A stretch of 64,000 nt of DNA from Anaerolineaceae bacterium (GCA_016124855.1 WGMX01000025.1:1-64000), one strand, 5' to 3'; positions 43,496-52,772 are shown, counted from the first letter of the stretch. Program-made: numbers and translations. Notes: a model not told the origin generated them from the sequence alone.

Positions 43496-45328
43496 TTGAC
43501 TCTTAAATCAGCAAAGCTAGACAAGGATAAATGGCTGTGGATGATCCCGCTGCTGCTCATCATCACCTTTTTAGGCGCGCGCGGCCTGAACCGCAAAGCC
43601 ATCTGGTATGACGAGTGGTGGTCAGTCTATTACGCCGGTACATCGCCACTTTATGGCCCAATTCCCTTAGCCGAAACCACTAATCGCATCCTTAGCGAAC
43701 ACAACGAATTCAACCCTCCCGGTTACTATTTCGCCCTGAATGTTTGGAGCAGCCTAACCGGAACCACGACTTACAACTTACGCGCTTGGTCACTGTTATT
43801 AGGATTACTGACTCTCGCTTTTACTTATCGCATTGGGCGTGACTTAGTCTCGTGGCGGGCGGGTCTAGCTGCTGCGTTAATGTTAGGATTCTCAGCCTTC
43901 TTTATAACCTATTTACATGAGATGCGCGCTTACATACAGTTAGCCTTTTTCTCTGCCGCGCTGCTGTGGTCATATGCCCGTTTGGTTACACGCTCGCCCA
44001 AACCTGTTTGGGTTTACATGATTTTTGCGGTGAGCATTTTAGGTTTGTGCTACACCCATTACATGGGCTTTACGGTGCTCGGTGCGCTTGGGCTGTATCA
44101 TCTCTTTTTCGCTCCTAAAAATAAGGGCTGGTTATGGGTAACATTGCTCGGTATTGTGATGGGATTACTTTTCCTCCCGTGGATCGAAGGTGCTTATCAG
44201 GCTTTTACATCGGCAACCACCAACGTTAACCAAAATCAGCGTTCGTTGGACGCACTCGAACTCACGCGAAGTTTTCTCAATGCCTTGGGTAACGCCAGTT
44301 TGGTCTGGATTGGTGTTTTATTGGTGTTGGCTTACCCCGCACGACGTTTGCTCTGGCTGTGGTTTATCATCGCCTTCGTTTTGACATTGGTTATCAATCA
44401 ACTTTTCCACTTCATTACTGATCCCCGCTATCTAATCGCTTTAGCTCCACTCTTAGCGGTTTTATGCGGTATAGGGTTGGTTCGCTTACCGGTTGGTCAA
44501 CGTGCGGCAGGTGTTATCTGGGCATTAGCAGGCATATGGATTACGTTTGTTCCTGCACCACCTGCCCCCGGGGAATGGTCATTGTTTTTACCATGGCAGG
44601 AAATCCGTCATGAAATGCAATCACTTGCTCAACCCGATGATGATTTTGTCTATTTCCTTCCGCCTCCTGTCGTGAATTGGTTTCACGCCCGTATAGCCGA
44701 ATATTATCTATCCGATTTGTCTATTCAGTATCATGTAGTTGATTCGCCTGATCCACGCGTCAAGGATGATGATGCTTATCGGAAAGAGGCTGATGATTTT
44801 GTGGGTGATGCTCAACGGGTGTGGATTGCTCGTCAGCCTGATAACTTGCCTTACCCGATTGTCGAGCGCGAATTCTTACGGAGTTTTGGGGAACGCGGAT
44901 TCGCAGACTGCGGTGTATTTTACGAGAGCGTTGACGTAAACTTAAAACTCTATGTTCGCGCCTCTAATCCGGTGATATCAGGACAGTTTGGGGACGGTAT
45001 CACACTTAATTTGTTGCAACCCCTTGCAAAGCCTTCGGATAACAACCTACAAGTCCTGCTCGGTTGGTCAATCGCTCAATCTGTTCCATCCAACACTTAT
45101 TCGGTGGGTTTGCATATTATGGACACAAATAATGAGCTTGTGAGACAGGTTGATTATGGCTTACCTGCGTCTGATGCGCCGTGTCAGCCAAACACACTTT
45201 CCCTAGATGGATTAACAGCAGGCAATTACAGCTTGCAGGCAATGGTTTACGCATGGCAGACAGGTGAACGCCTCAAGATTGGTCACAGTGATTATTTGAC
45301 GTTAGGTACGTTCAATGTTGATGGCTAG
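43496..45328 (+). CDS. GT39/ArnT-like membrane glycosyltransferase
   Basis: A 610-residue protein. About 11 helices cover residues 1-380, with the catalytic acidic pair D39-E40 in IWYDEWWSVYYAG of the first outer loop, as in PMT/ArnT enzymes. A soluble C-terminal part of about 230 residues (beta-rich, ending YLTLGTFNVDG) would lie outside. The start is a TTG at 43496, with GAGGCGAG upstream and no ATG until residue 15. It probably moves a sugar from a lipid carrier onto a surface acceptor. It is 100 bases after a terminator and forms its own unit. Confidence 0.85.
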   Translation: MTLKSAKLDKDKWLWMIPLLLIITFLGARGLNRKAIWYDEWWSVYYAGTSPLYGPIPLAETTNRILSEHNEFNPPGYYFALNVWSSLTGTTTYNLRAWSLLLGLLTLAFTYRIGRDLVSWRAGLAAALMLGFSAFFITYLHEMRAYIQLAFFSAALLWSYARLVTRSPKPVWVYMIFAVSILGLCYTHYMGFTVLGALGLYHLFFAPKNKGWLWVTLLGIVMGLLFLPWIEGAYQAFTSATTNVNQNQRSLDALELTRSFLNALGNASLVWIGVLLVLAYPARRLLWLWFIIAFVLTLVINQLFHFITDPRYLIALAPLLAVLCGIGLVRLPVGQRAAGVIWALAGIWITFVPAPPAPGEWSLFLPWQEIRHEMQSLAQPDDDFVYFLPPPVVNWFHARIAEYYLSDLSIQYHVVDSPDPRVKDDDAYRKEADDFVGDAQRVWIARQPDNLPYPIVEREFLRSFGERGFADCGVFYESVDVNLKLYVRASNPVISGQFGDGITLNLLQPLAKPSDNNLQVLLGWSIAQSVPSNTYSVGLHIMDTNNELVRQVDYGLPASDAPCQPNTLSLDGLTAGNYSLQAMVYAWQTGERLKIGHSDYLTLGTFNVDG

Positions 45329-45444
45329 ATGTGCTATGGTTCACTTTGAAGATCACGTAAATTTGTATATTCATCTATGATGCCGATAGGTTAATGAGGT
45401 ACTATTAGCGGTATTTCCGAAGCCAATGATGCCAGAGGCTGTAC

Positions 45445-46281
45445 ATGTATCCGATATATGACTTTGGTGGCAGTGGACAAATTGTTAATCTACTGCCAGC
45501 AAACGGATTTCCACCCGAAACTTACATTCCACTCTTGAAGCCGCTGACAGATCGTTATCATGTTATTTGTATGCTGCCACGCGCCCTTTGGCATGACGAG
45601 AAGCCACCAAAAGAACTTCGTCAATGGGATATGTTAGCTGAGGATTTATTGGCGGGTTTGGCCTATCATAAACTGGATGATGTGATCGCAATTGGTCACT
45701 CCTTCGGTGGGACTGCTTCGATGATCGCGGTGACTCGCCAGCTAAAATTGTTTAACGCGTTGTGCCTACTCGACCCGACTTTGTTCCGTTCTGAATGGCT
45801 CGAAGGCATGGAACAGATGCAGCGTGACGGCAGCATTGTTGAGTTCCCGTTGGTACAGGGTGCGATGCGGCGCAGACGCAGCTTTGAAACGGTTGAAGCC
45901 GCTTTTGCGTATTTCAAGACAAAGCGCCTCTTCGCGGATTGGCCTGATAAAACACTCCATCTCTATGTTGAACACGGGCTGCAACCCGCAGCAGATGGCG
46001 GTTTCGAGTTGCGCTGGTCACCCGAATGGGAAGCTTATTATTTCAGCACAGGCTTTACACGTTCATGGGAGGTTGCGCCCAAACTGCGCGGCTTGCTCCC
46101 CGTATTAGCGATTGGTGGCGGCACTACTGACACTTATGTACCTGAAATCGCGGCGATGCTGCAAGAAGTGCTTCCAGAGGCTGCCTTTGCTGAAGTGGCA
46201 GGTCATGGTCACCTGTTCCCGCAGACAGCACCGCAGCAAACCTTGACGTTTATCAACCAGTGGTTGGAACACTCGAAGTAA
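45445..46281 (+). CDS. Alpha/beta-hydrolase
   Basis: A 278-residue hydrolase. The nucleophile elbow is GHSFGG with S86, and the catalytic histidine is probably in GHGHLFPQ near residue 252. The family opening NLLPANGFPPETYIPLLKPL corresponds to the oxyanion strand-loop. Without a signal peptide it is cytoplasmic. AGAGG precedes the ATG by seven bases. It cannot be assigned a substrate. It lies 59 bases ahead of the DinB-receiver gene on the same strand, possibly in one transcript. Confidence 0.9.
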   Translation: MYPIYDFGGSGQIVNLLPANGFPPETYIPLLKPLTDRYHVICMLPRALWHDEKPPKELRQWDMLAEDLLAGLAYHKLDDVIAIGHSFGGTASMIAVTRQLKLFNALCLLDPTLFRSEWLEGMEQMQRDGSIVEFPLVQGAMRRRRSFETVEAAFAYFKTKRLFADWPDKTLHLYVEHGLQPAADGGFELRWSPEWEAYYFSTGFTRSWEVAPKLRGLLPVLAIGGGTTDTYVPEIAAMLQEVLPEAAFAEVAGHGHLFPQTAPQQTLTFINQWLEHSK

Positions 46282-46340
46282 CATCTACCTACTACATCAT
46301 GTCTGTATAACGAACAGTTAGTGCATTATTTAGGGGAATA

Positions 46341-47189
46341 ATGAATACCGACACACTTATTAATCGTATTGCTGATATTCCGAACCGTATTTCGCGCACC
46401 ACCGACGGCTGGAGCGACGAACAACTCCACGAACCACCTGCACCGGGTGAGTGGTCAACGGCGGATGTACTGGCGCATTTGCGTTCGGCTGATGATATTT
46501 TGACTCCCCGTATCTATATGATGCTGGTACGGGATAACCCGACGCTGATGGCCTACGAAGAACGAAAGTGGGCGATTGTGATGGGTTATGCAGAAGCTAA
46601 TTTTCATACTTCACTACAAACCTACATCTCAAAACGTGCCGAGTTGGTGAATGTTCTGCGACGTTTGACCCCTCAAGATTGGCAGCGGACAGGTATCCAC
46701 GAACATAACGGTTCCCTGACGATTGAAGAGCTGGTTAATGAATTGCTCCTGCACGAGGCCGAGCACTGCCGTCAGATTGAATCCATGCGTCCCCAAGCGG
46801 TTGCACCGCACGTATCCTATGTGCGGGCGCTTGTGATTGACAACCAGCCTGAATCGCGCCAGAAGTACAAAGCCATGCTGGAAGGCTCTGGCTACAGCGT
46901 GGTGGTGGCGGAAGATAATGCGACAGCGCTGGATATTCTGTTGGCGGACCCCAACTTCCAGATTGTGTTGGCGGACTTCGACGTGCTCGGTCAACACGAC
47001 CTCAATTTCCTTGACTCCTTGCGGGTCATTTATCCGCGTTTGCCAGTCGTGGTACTGGGCGCGGATGAGGACTTGGAGTGGGAAGCGATGGCGCGTGAAC
47101 GTGGCGCAGAAGCTTTCTTCTATGAACCTGTTAACATGCAAGATGTGTTAGAAAGTGTCCTTGCGCTTACGGGTCAAAAGACATACTAA
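46341..47189 (+). CDS. DinB domain fused to a degenerate response-regulator receiver
   Basis: A 282-residue two-domain protein. Residues 1-150 are a DinB/YfiT four-helix bundle with the metal triad H46, H138 and H142 (VLAHLRSAD, LLLHEAEHCRQI), at exactly the positions seen in the DinB protein of the nuo locus. Residues 160-280 are a CheY-like receiver: VRALVIDNQPESRQ, phosphoacceptor D212 in VLADFDVLG, and YEPVNMQDVLESVL. The receiver has one acidic residue less (D167-N168) and E262 replaces the conserved lysine, so phosphorylation is doubtful. AGGGG precedes the ATG. No histidine kinase is nearby. Confidence 0.9.
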   Translation: MNTDTLINRIADIPNRISRTTDGWSDEQLHEPPAPGEWSTADVLAHLRSADDILTPRIYMMLVRDNPTLMAYEERKWAIVMGYAEANFHTSLQTYISKRAELVNVLRRLTPQDWQRTGIHEHNGSLTIEELVNELLLHEAEHCRQIESMRPQAVAPHVSYVRALVIDNQPESRQKYKAMLEGSGYSVVVAEDNATALDILLADPNFQIVLADFDVLGQHDLNFLDSLRVIYPRLPVVVLGADEDLEWEAMARERGAEAFFYEPVNMQDVLESVLALTGQKTY

Positions 47190-47207
47190 ATCTCTTGATA
47201 TGTATTC

Positions 47208-47229
47208 GGGGTGCAAAGCCTTGCACCCC
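47208..47229. terminator. Hairpin between convergent genes
   Basis: GGGGTGCAA-AGCC-TTGCACCCC is a perfect 9-bp stem in the 62-base gap between the DinB-receiver gene and the convergent alpha-galactosidase gene. It can work in both directions, though the T-run is weak. Confidence 0.6.
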
Positions 47230-47251
47230 TACAAATTCTCTTATCTGAAAT

Positions 47252-49339
47252 TTATTCCCCTAATGCCACCTTCTTGATACGCCGCACGGTGCTTTCAAAG
47301 TTCGCCAGTTTAAAGACATTTTGAATATTCATCCACGCTGCACCGGATCGTACACCTTCAAAACCTTCGACGGTGTAAAGGGCATCTGGATCAAGACCGC
47401 GCAGCTGCACAGCGAAGGGGTTAATTGGATCGGGAATGTGGGTGCGGAAGGCGAAAACCACGCCTTCGGATTTATCTTTGCTCATGTACTGCACAGCGCT
47501 GAAACCACCGCCAAATTGGGGCGAGTGTAAACGATATTGATCGCCGAGTTGGATAATCGAGCGAACGTCCTTATAAACCGCAATCCATTTTTTGGCTTCG
47601 GCCTGTTCGGATTCGTTCCAATGCGTAATGTTCGCACCGATGCCTAATGAGCCGCACATACTGACGTGCATCCTGAAGGTCACGGAGAGATTTGACTCCA
47701 TATCGGTGACCCATGCTTCCATCGTGTTGGCAGGGAACAACTGCGAGAAGCCTTCCTGAATCGCCAAGCGCGATGTTCCACCGGTGTAGTCGCTCGTCCA
47801 TATTTGGTCAGCATAATGCAAGATACCCATATCGGCACGACCACCGCCACCGGAGCAGCTTTGCCAGATGACGTGTGGATGACGCTGGCGCAACGTCCCC
47901 CAAACATGATACAGACCTTCGACATAACGCACCCAAATCTCCCGTTGCTCACCCTCGTAGGACGGCCACCCCGGTTCGCTAACGGTACGGTTCATGTCCC
48001 ACTTGATAAACATGATGTTATTTTCGGTCAGCAGCTTATCAAGGTGTTCAATTAAGTAGGCTTGTACATCTGCCCGTGCCATGTTGAGAACGAGCTGCTT
48101 ACGGGCCTCGCTGCGCTGGCGGTTAGGAAAGTGAATGACCCAATCAGGATGGGCGCGGTAAAGATCACTATCGGGATTGACCATTTCTGGCTCGACCCAC
48201 AGGCCGAAGTCCATTCCCAGTTTATTGACATGTTCAACTAAAGGCTGCAAACCATGGGGGAATTTCTTGGCATCAGGCCACCAATCACCCAATCCAGCGT
48301 TATCGAGGTTACGTCCCTGAAACCAGCCATCGTCCATCACAAACAGCTCAATGCCTAAATTCTTAGCAATTTCCGCGTAGCGTTTTTGCGACTCAACATC
48401 GACATTAAAGGTGGTCGCTTCCCAAGAGTTGTAGAGAACTTTATGCAGTGTGTTGCCGTGCGGTAAAAAGCTGCGGATGTAGTCATGCATGGTTCGGCTG
48501 GCAGCACCAAATCCATTAGCCGTATAACCTGCATAGGCGTGAGGTGTGGTGAAATCGGTATTTGGCTTAAGCTCCCAACCAAAATCCCAATCGTTCAAAC
48601 CGATATTGATGCGTGTGGAAGCAAAATCCGTTAATTCCGCCGCGATTTTCCAATTGCCACTCCACTCGAGTGCGCCGAACCAAACTTCGCCCTGCTCCTC
48701 GTCAGCGCTGCCGCGATCAACCGCAAAATAGGGATTGTGATGATGGCTGGTATGGATGCGGCGGCTTTCGAGGATTTTTGTCCCTTTGGTTAGCGGTTCA
48801 CGGATGATATGGAATTCATCAAACCAACGACCGGCAAGATGACTCAAACGGTATTTATCGCCATAAGGGAGATGCCATTGTGCGGAAAAAACCCGTTCGA
48901 GGGCAATCGACTGATCGCCGCTGTTGTGCAGGATAGCATAACGCTCGATGAGGTCATATTCAACCAAGGGATGATAAACAAGGGTTACAGTCAAGGGATA
49001 AAATGAATCTTTGAGGGTCATAAACAGTGTCTCGTCCTTGACCTCGTAACCCGCAAATTGGAGTTCAGTAACGCGAACGCCATCGGCAAATGTCACTTTA
49101 ATTGCGGGTTCAACGAACTTGACATCGTTGTTGCCTGTGTATTCTTCGGGGGTCAGTTGAGCCGGATTGTTGAATGAGGCCCAGCCTTGTGGATTAGGCG
49201 CTGGCGGATAATCGCTAAGGCGAGGCAGCCGTGCGCCCCAATAACGATGAGTCAACAAGCCGGCTTCATTCAGGCCAAAGGCGTAAGCAGTATTTGAGGT
49301 TTCGAGTATCCAATTGGTGTTACTGGTGTGAACAGGCAT
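47252..49339 (-). CDS. Alpha-galactosidase, glycoside hydrolase family 36
   Basis: A 695-residue retaining glycosidase releasing terminal alpha-galactose, for example from raffinose-type sugars. The N-terminal beta-supersandwich covers about 1-285. The TIM barrel has MDDGWFQGRN (about 335-344), nucleophile D448 in FIKWDMNR and CSGGGGRADMG, and the probable acid/base is D517 in WTSDYTG. There is no signal peptide, so it is cytoplasmic. The open frame reaches 49480 inside the next gene, but I chose the ATG at 49339, ten bases after AAGGA. It follows a GNAT gene by 13 bases, suggesting one transcript. No sugar transporter is adjacent. Confidence 0.93.
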   Translation of the reverse strand: MPVHTSNTNWILETSNTAYAFGLNEAGLLTHRYWGARLPRLSDYPPAPNPQGWASFNNPAQLTPEEYTGNNDVKFVEPAIKVTFADGVRVTELQFAGYEVKDETLFMTLKDSFYPLTVTLVYHPLVEYDLIERYAILHNSGDQSIALERVFSAQWHLPYGDKYRLSHLAGRWFDEFHIIREPLTKGTKILESRRIHTSHHHNPYFAVDRGSADEEQGEVWFGALEWSGNWKIAAELTDFASTRINIGLNDWDFGWELKPNTDFTTPHAYAGYTANGFGAASRTMHDYIRSFLPHGNTLHKVLYNSWEATTFNVDVESQKRYAEIAKNLGIELFVMDDGWFQGRNLDNAGLGDWWPDAKKFPHGLQPLVEHVNKLGMDFGLWVEPEMVNPDSDLYRAHPDWVIHFPNRQRSEARKQLVLNMARADVQAYLIEHLDKLLTENNIMFIKWDMNRTVSEPGWPSYEGEQREIWVRYVEGLYHVWGTLRQRHPHVIWQSCSGGGGRADMGILHYADQIWTSDYTGGTSRLAIQEGFSQLFPANTMEAWVTDMESNLSVTFRMHVSMCGSLGIGANITHWNESEQAEAKKWIAVYKDVRSIIQLGDQYRLHSPQFGGGFSAVQYMSKDKSEGVVFAFRTHIPDPINPFAVQLRGLDPDALYTVEGFEGVRSGAAWMNIQNVFKLANFESTVRRIKKVALGE

Positions 49340-49352
49340 AATCGGATTGTCC

Positions 49353-49910
49353 TTAGGGATACATCTCACGCCACTCTGGCGCGAGAATTGAGTAACACAG
49401 TAAATCTTCATATGGGCCGCGCAGCGAGTAGGCTTGACGAACCACACCTTCGCGCTGGAAACCAAGTTTTTCCAGAACACGAATTGAGCCTACGTTATCC
49501 GGCAAGACTTTTGCGCCAACCCGATGGAGTTTGAGACTTTCAAAGCCAATTTTTAGGACGGCCTGCGCGGCTTCGGTAGCATAACCTTTGCCCCAATAGC
49601 GGCGGTTGTAAGCGTAACCCAAATCGGCACGGGCATCAGCAGCGTTGTAAGCGCCGAGTTGAATGCGTCCAATCATTTTGTGATCAGCACGGTGCTCCAC
49701 CGCCCACGAAAAATAGTCACCAGCCGCATAATGCCGGATCGATTCTTGGATATCATCCAAATTTTCCTGAAGTGTTTTCTGGGGCTTCCATAATCCAAAA
49801 GCCGCAACTTCATCATCTTGAGCGTATTCAAGCTGATCTTCGGCATCACTCAAACGGAGTTCGCGCAGGATGAGGTGAGATGTCTCCAAGACAGGCAGCG
49901 GATTAAACAT
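49353..49910 (-). CDS. RimJ/RimL-type GNAT acetyltransferase
   Basis: A 185-residue GNAT of the RimJ/RimL group, which acetylates N-termini or small molecules. It has LETSHLILRELRLSDAEDQL at the start, AYNRRYWGKGYATEAAQAVL (the acetyl-CoA loop, about 95-115) and NVGSIRVLEKLGFQREGV. The frame reaches a TTG at 49946. The ATG at 49910 gives the family-typical N-terminus, though no good ribosome site is close. It lies just ahead of the alpha-galactosidase gene. Confidence 0.88.
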   Translation of the reverse strand: MFNPLPVLETSHLILRELRLSDAEDQLEYAQDDEVAAFGLWKPQKTLQENLDDIQESIRHYAAGDYFSWAVEHRADHKMIGRIQLGAYNAADARADLGYAYNRRYWGKGYATEAAQAVLKIGFESLKLHRVGAKVLPDNVGSIRVLEKLGFQREGVVRQAYSLRGPYEDLLCYSILAPEWREMYP

Positions 49911-49942
49911 GAGTTGACTGGACACTCCGGCAGTCCCCCAAA

Positions 49943-49972
49943 CCAAAAGACGAGGCGATGATGACTCGTCTT
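49943..49972 (-). terminator. Rho-independent terminator
   Basis: On the minus strand AAGACGAG, a ten-base loop and CTCGTCTT form an 8-bp stem followed by TTGG. It separates the PPOX-family gene from the GNAT/alpha-galactosidase pair. Confidence 0.7.
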
Positions 49973-49977
49973 CAATT

Positions 49978-50112
49978 TTACTGCGTTCTTGAGACTCCGC
50001 TAAGCCAAAGCAGGGGTTCGTGCAGATTTAATTTAGCCGCTTTAATGCGGACGATAAGGCGGGTTTCATCTTCGGCTTTCTTCCACGTGTTGCAGCCGCA
50101 GATATTATCCAT
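49978..50112 (-). CDS. Possible 44-residue protein coupled to the PPOX gene
   Basis: An ATG at 50112 overlaps the stop of the preceding gene (ATGGATAA). It opens a 44-codon frame, MDNICGCNTWKKAEDETRL and so on, that fills the space up to the terminator. Composition is protein-like (a basic amphipathic helix RLIVRIKAAKLNL) and there is a CGC pair of cysteines. No family is recognised. The start overlap and fit between stop and terminator are the only support. Confidence 0.4.
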   Translation of the reverse strand: MDNICGCNTWKKAEDETRLIVRIKAAKLNLHEPLLWLSGVSRTQ

Positions 50113-50521
50113 ATTTGACCACACGAGTCGGACGGATGATGAACATGATGCCGGCGTAAGTGGCTTCATTTTCGGCAGGTTCAATCGTGCCAAAGTAATT
50201 GGGCTTACCCATATACATTTGTGTATGACGGTTCAGCTCGTCAAGTGCGCCCTGCGTTTCGATACGTTCCACTACACCGCCAATTTCCAGAAAGCGATAG
50301 GGATTTTGCGGATCAAGCGCCATCACCGAGACGTTGGGATTTGCCAGAATATTTTTGTGCTTGCGGTTGTTGGGATCGGAGGTGATGCGGATAAATTCAC
50401 CATCCCAACGCCTCCAAATGCCTACGGCATGAGGCTTGCCTTCGGCGGAAACGGTTGTCAATACGACGACGATAGGATTTTCGAGCAGGTCTTTATGGGA
50501 ATCGGGAATCAGCACTGGCAT
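50105..50521 (-). CDS. PPOX-class (pyridoxamine-phosphate-oxidase fold) flavin/F420 protein
   Basis: A 138-residue split-barrel protein. The strings VVVLTTVSAEGKPHAVGIWR (about 18-37), RKHKNILANPNVSVMALDP (about 53-71) and a C-terminal FIIRPTRVVKYG are typical of the PPOX class annotated as F420- or FMN-dependent oxidoreductases. Which cofactor is used cannot be read here. It lies 75 bases downstream of the PD40 pair on the same strand and is followed by a small frame and a terminator. Confidence 0.88.
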   Translation of the reverse strand: MPVLIPDSHKDLLENPIVVVLTTVSAEGKPHAVGIWRRWDGEFIRITSDPNNRKHKNILANPNVSVMALDPQNPYRFLEIGGVVERIETQGALDELNRHTQMYMGKPNYFGTIEPAENEATYAGIMFIIRPTRVVKYG

Positions 50522-50596
50522 TTGGGATTCGTCCTTCAGTGGAGTTGTTGGGGATAACAGAAGATTGACGCGGTAAAGGAGATGTTTCTTCCAAAT

Positions 50597-51733
50597 TTAA
50601 CGGATGGGAGGTCGCCAATTCGGTTGGATGAAACGTGCTGAGGTGATGGGCTGAGGATGGATGTAGCCGGTGCAGTCCAGATGTTGATAGATACAGGTCG
50701 TATCCAGCAAGTTGAGCTGTGACCTTCTTGCCACAATCGTCACAAATGCCAACCAGTGACCATCGGCTGACCAGCTTATATTGTCTTCGGAACTCATGTC
50801 GGCGGTGATTTTTTGAATACTGCCTGAACAGCCTTGTGGCGAACCAATACAAGTGCTATCAAGCACAAAGAGATTGGCTTCACCGACTGATTTTCGCATA
50901 TCGGTGTTGCCGGACACATAAGCGACCCAATGATCGTAAACGGCAAGCGATGGCGAGGACAAATTGGCGTTAATCGACAAACGTTCCGGCGCTTGCGATG
51001 AGCGAGTATCCAGCGCATACATGGCATAACCGCCTTGCGTCGTGCGCTCGAAAGCTGCCAACAACATCCGTGATTGGTCTAAAGGGACAAACGAGGTCGT
51101 CATCAGTGGCAATCCGTTGGTATTGAATGCTGGATGAATGGCGGCTTCGCACGGATCAATACAACTGATTGGAACAGCCAGCAGTGAGTCCAAATTGGCA
51201 AAGTCGCTAAACAAGATGGACTGTCCATCAGCAGACCAAACCGGACGGGGGTTTAGAGTGGTGATGTTCTTTTCTCCGGTTAGGACATGCGGCTGCGAAC
51301 CGTCGGCGTTCATCAGATAGATTTCTGGATTGCCATAGCCATAGCCGGTATAGGCAATATGTTTACCGTCCGGCGAAAAAGTCGGGTATAAATCAACACC
51401 GTCAGCACTGGTTAAGCGCTGAATCGGTGAGTGAAAGTTCACACTAAAAATGTCGGTAAAGCTTTGAGAGATATCGGCAACAAAGGCCAGTGTTTGACCA
51501 TCAGGCGACCATGTTAAACAGCAGTCATTGATGAACAGCCGTTTAATTTGAAAATTAATTCGCCGTTGTACGTCAAGCAAATAGATTCTGTTGACACCGG
51601 TTCGCGTGGAAATATAGGCAAGCTCGCCCGTGTAGGGAAGTGTTTTCCCGGCGAAAAAGCCGAACAGAGTCAATGTCACCGATAACAGGAATACATGGAA
51701 GCCTACGCGTAGGAACAATAAAGGGAATTTCAT
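50597..51733 (-). CDS. Membrane-anchored PD40/TolB-like beta-propeller protein, second of a pair
   Basis: A 378-residue protein with an N-terminal hydrophobic helix (about 2-24) and an extracytoplasmic six-bladed propeller. The PD40 signature recurs: LTWSPDGQTLAFV, PTFSPDGKHIAYTGYGYGNP, PVWSADGQSILFSD and ISWSADGHWLAFV. The open frame reaches 51877, but the ATG at 51733 overlaps the stop of the first propeller gene (ATGA), so the pair is translationally coupled. The function is probably protein or ligand binding at the surface; no protease or Pal gene is nearby. Confidence 0.85.
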   Translation of the reverse strand: MKFPLLFLRVGFHVFLLSVTLTLFGFFAGKTLPYTGELAYISTRTGVNRIYLLDVQRRINFQIKRLFINDCCLTWSPDGQTLAFVADISQSFTDIFSVNFHSPIQRLTSADGVDLYPTFSPDGKHIAYTGYGYGNPEIYLMNADGSQPHVLTGEKNITTLNPRPVWSADGQSILFSDFANLDSLLAVPISCIDPCEAAIHPAFNTNGLPLMTTSFVPLDQSRMLLAAFERTTQGGYAMYALDTRSSQAPERLSINANLSSPSLAVYDHWVAYVSGNTDMRKSVGEANLFVLDSTCIGSPQGCSGSIQKITADMSSEDNISWSADGHWLAFVTIVARRSQLNLLDTTCIYQHLDCTGYIHPQPITSARFIQPNWRPPIR

Positions 51734-52725
51734 GAGCGCCACGCCGGATTTTGTAAAAACATTTGGACAGTGGTGAGGCGTTGAGTATGCGTGCCATCCA
51801 GATTCATCACATAAGTTTCGAAATCGCTGCCGCGAATGGCGCGCTGAAATAGGATTTGAAGTCCATCGGGCGACCACTGCGGCGTGAATTCATATTCCGG
51901 TGTGATGGTTAAGCGGCGTTGATCACTGCCATCCGCATTCATAACGTAGAGTTCAGCGTTAATATCCCGTTCGGAAATGAAAGCGATACTGTGACCATCC
52001 GGTGACCAATTCGGCTGCAAATCACGGCTGGCGTTGTCGGTCAGGCGTGTTTGCTGGCTGCCATCAAGGTTCATCGTGTAAATCTCAAAGTTTCCGTCGC
52101 GGTTGGACTGGAAAACGATGTGGCTGCTATCCGGCGACCAAGCGGCTTGATCATCGGTGAACGTATTATTCGTCAGGCGTTTGGATTCACTGTCGTTACA
52201 ACGTGAGGCGGTATATATACAAGCTGTGCCGGTCACATAAATTTCAGGATTGCCGTCCCGTTCAGTGGTGAAAGCCAACCATTGACCATCGGGCGAAAAA
52301 GCAGGCGAGTGATTGTTTCTACCTGTTCCGGTAATCTGCCGGAATTGATGATCACCTATATTGGTCGCGTATAAATCGATGGTGATGTTTTGCACAGCCC
52401 GAAAAGCGATCGTGGTAAAATCTGGCGACCATGTCATATCCGTTTGGCGACCGATGAGCGACTGCCTGATATAACGCGCTGTGATATGGCGGTTCACATC
52501 CATGATGGAAATGCCGGGGCGAAGTGCGTTGGAGCTGATAAAGGTCACTTCATGAGTGGGAACGATCAAGACGCGGGTGGGTAAGATGAGGGTAATTGAA
52601 AGCACCATCACCAAACCTGTGACTTTTAAATACCAACCTGATATGACCAGCATAGACCGTCCATCCGACAAGCGTGGGTGAGGCGTAGGGTATCCAGATA
52701 TTGAGTTTTTTGCCAATGCAGGCAT
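51730..52725 (-). CDS. Membrane-anchored PD40/TolB-like beta-propeller protein, first of a pair
   Basis: A 331-residue propeller protein. A hydrophobic segment at about 27-48 anchors it, and blades carry PAFSPDGQWLAFTTERDGNP, AAWSPDSSHIVFQSNRDGNF, PNWSPDGHSIAFISERDINA and PQWSPDGLQILFQ. The repeats are very regular, more so than in its partner. The ATG at 52725 has no ribosome site but TATAGT seven bases upstream, consistent with a leaderless message. The ATG at 52653 would start just before the anchor helix and is an alternative. Divergent from the L,D-transpeptidase gene. Confidence 0.85.
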   Translation of the reverse strand: MPALAKNSISGYPTPHPRLSDGRSMLVISGWYLKVTGLVMVLSITLILPTRVLIVPTHEVTFISSNALRPGISIMDVNRHITARYIRQSLIGRQTDMTWSPDFTTIAFRAVQNITIDLYATNIGDHQFRQITGTGRNNHSPAFSPDGQWLAFTTERDGNPEIYVTGTACIYTASRCNDSESKRLTNNTFTDDQAAWSPDSSHIVFQSNRDGNFEIYTMNLDGSQQTRLTDNASRDLQPNWSPDGHSIAFISERDINAELYVMNADGSDQRRLTITPEYEFTPQWSPDGLQILFQRAIRGSDFETYVMNLDGTHTQRLTTVQMFLQNPAWRS

Positions 52726-52732
52726 ACTTTAA

Positions 52733-52738
52733 ACTATA
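52733..52738 (-). promoter_or_regulatory. Candidate -10 box for a leaderless PD40 transcript
   Basis: TATAGT on the minus strand ends seven bases before the ATG at 52725. It lies in the 47-base divergent spacer shared with the transpeptidase gene. No good -35 is seen. Confidence 0.35.
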
Positions 52739-52772
52739 GAAAGTTCACCTAATCATTACGGAATGACTCACC

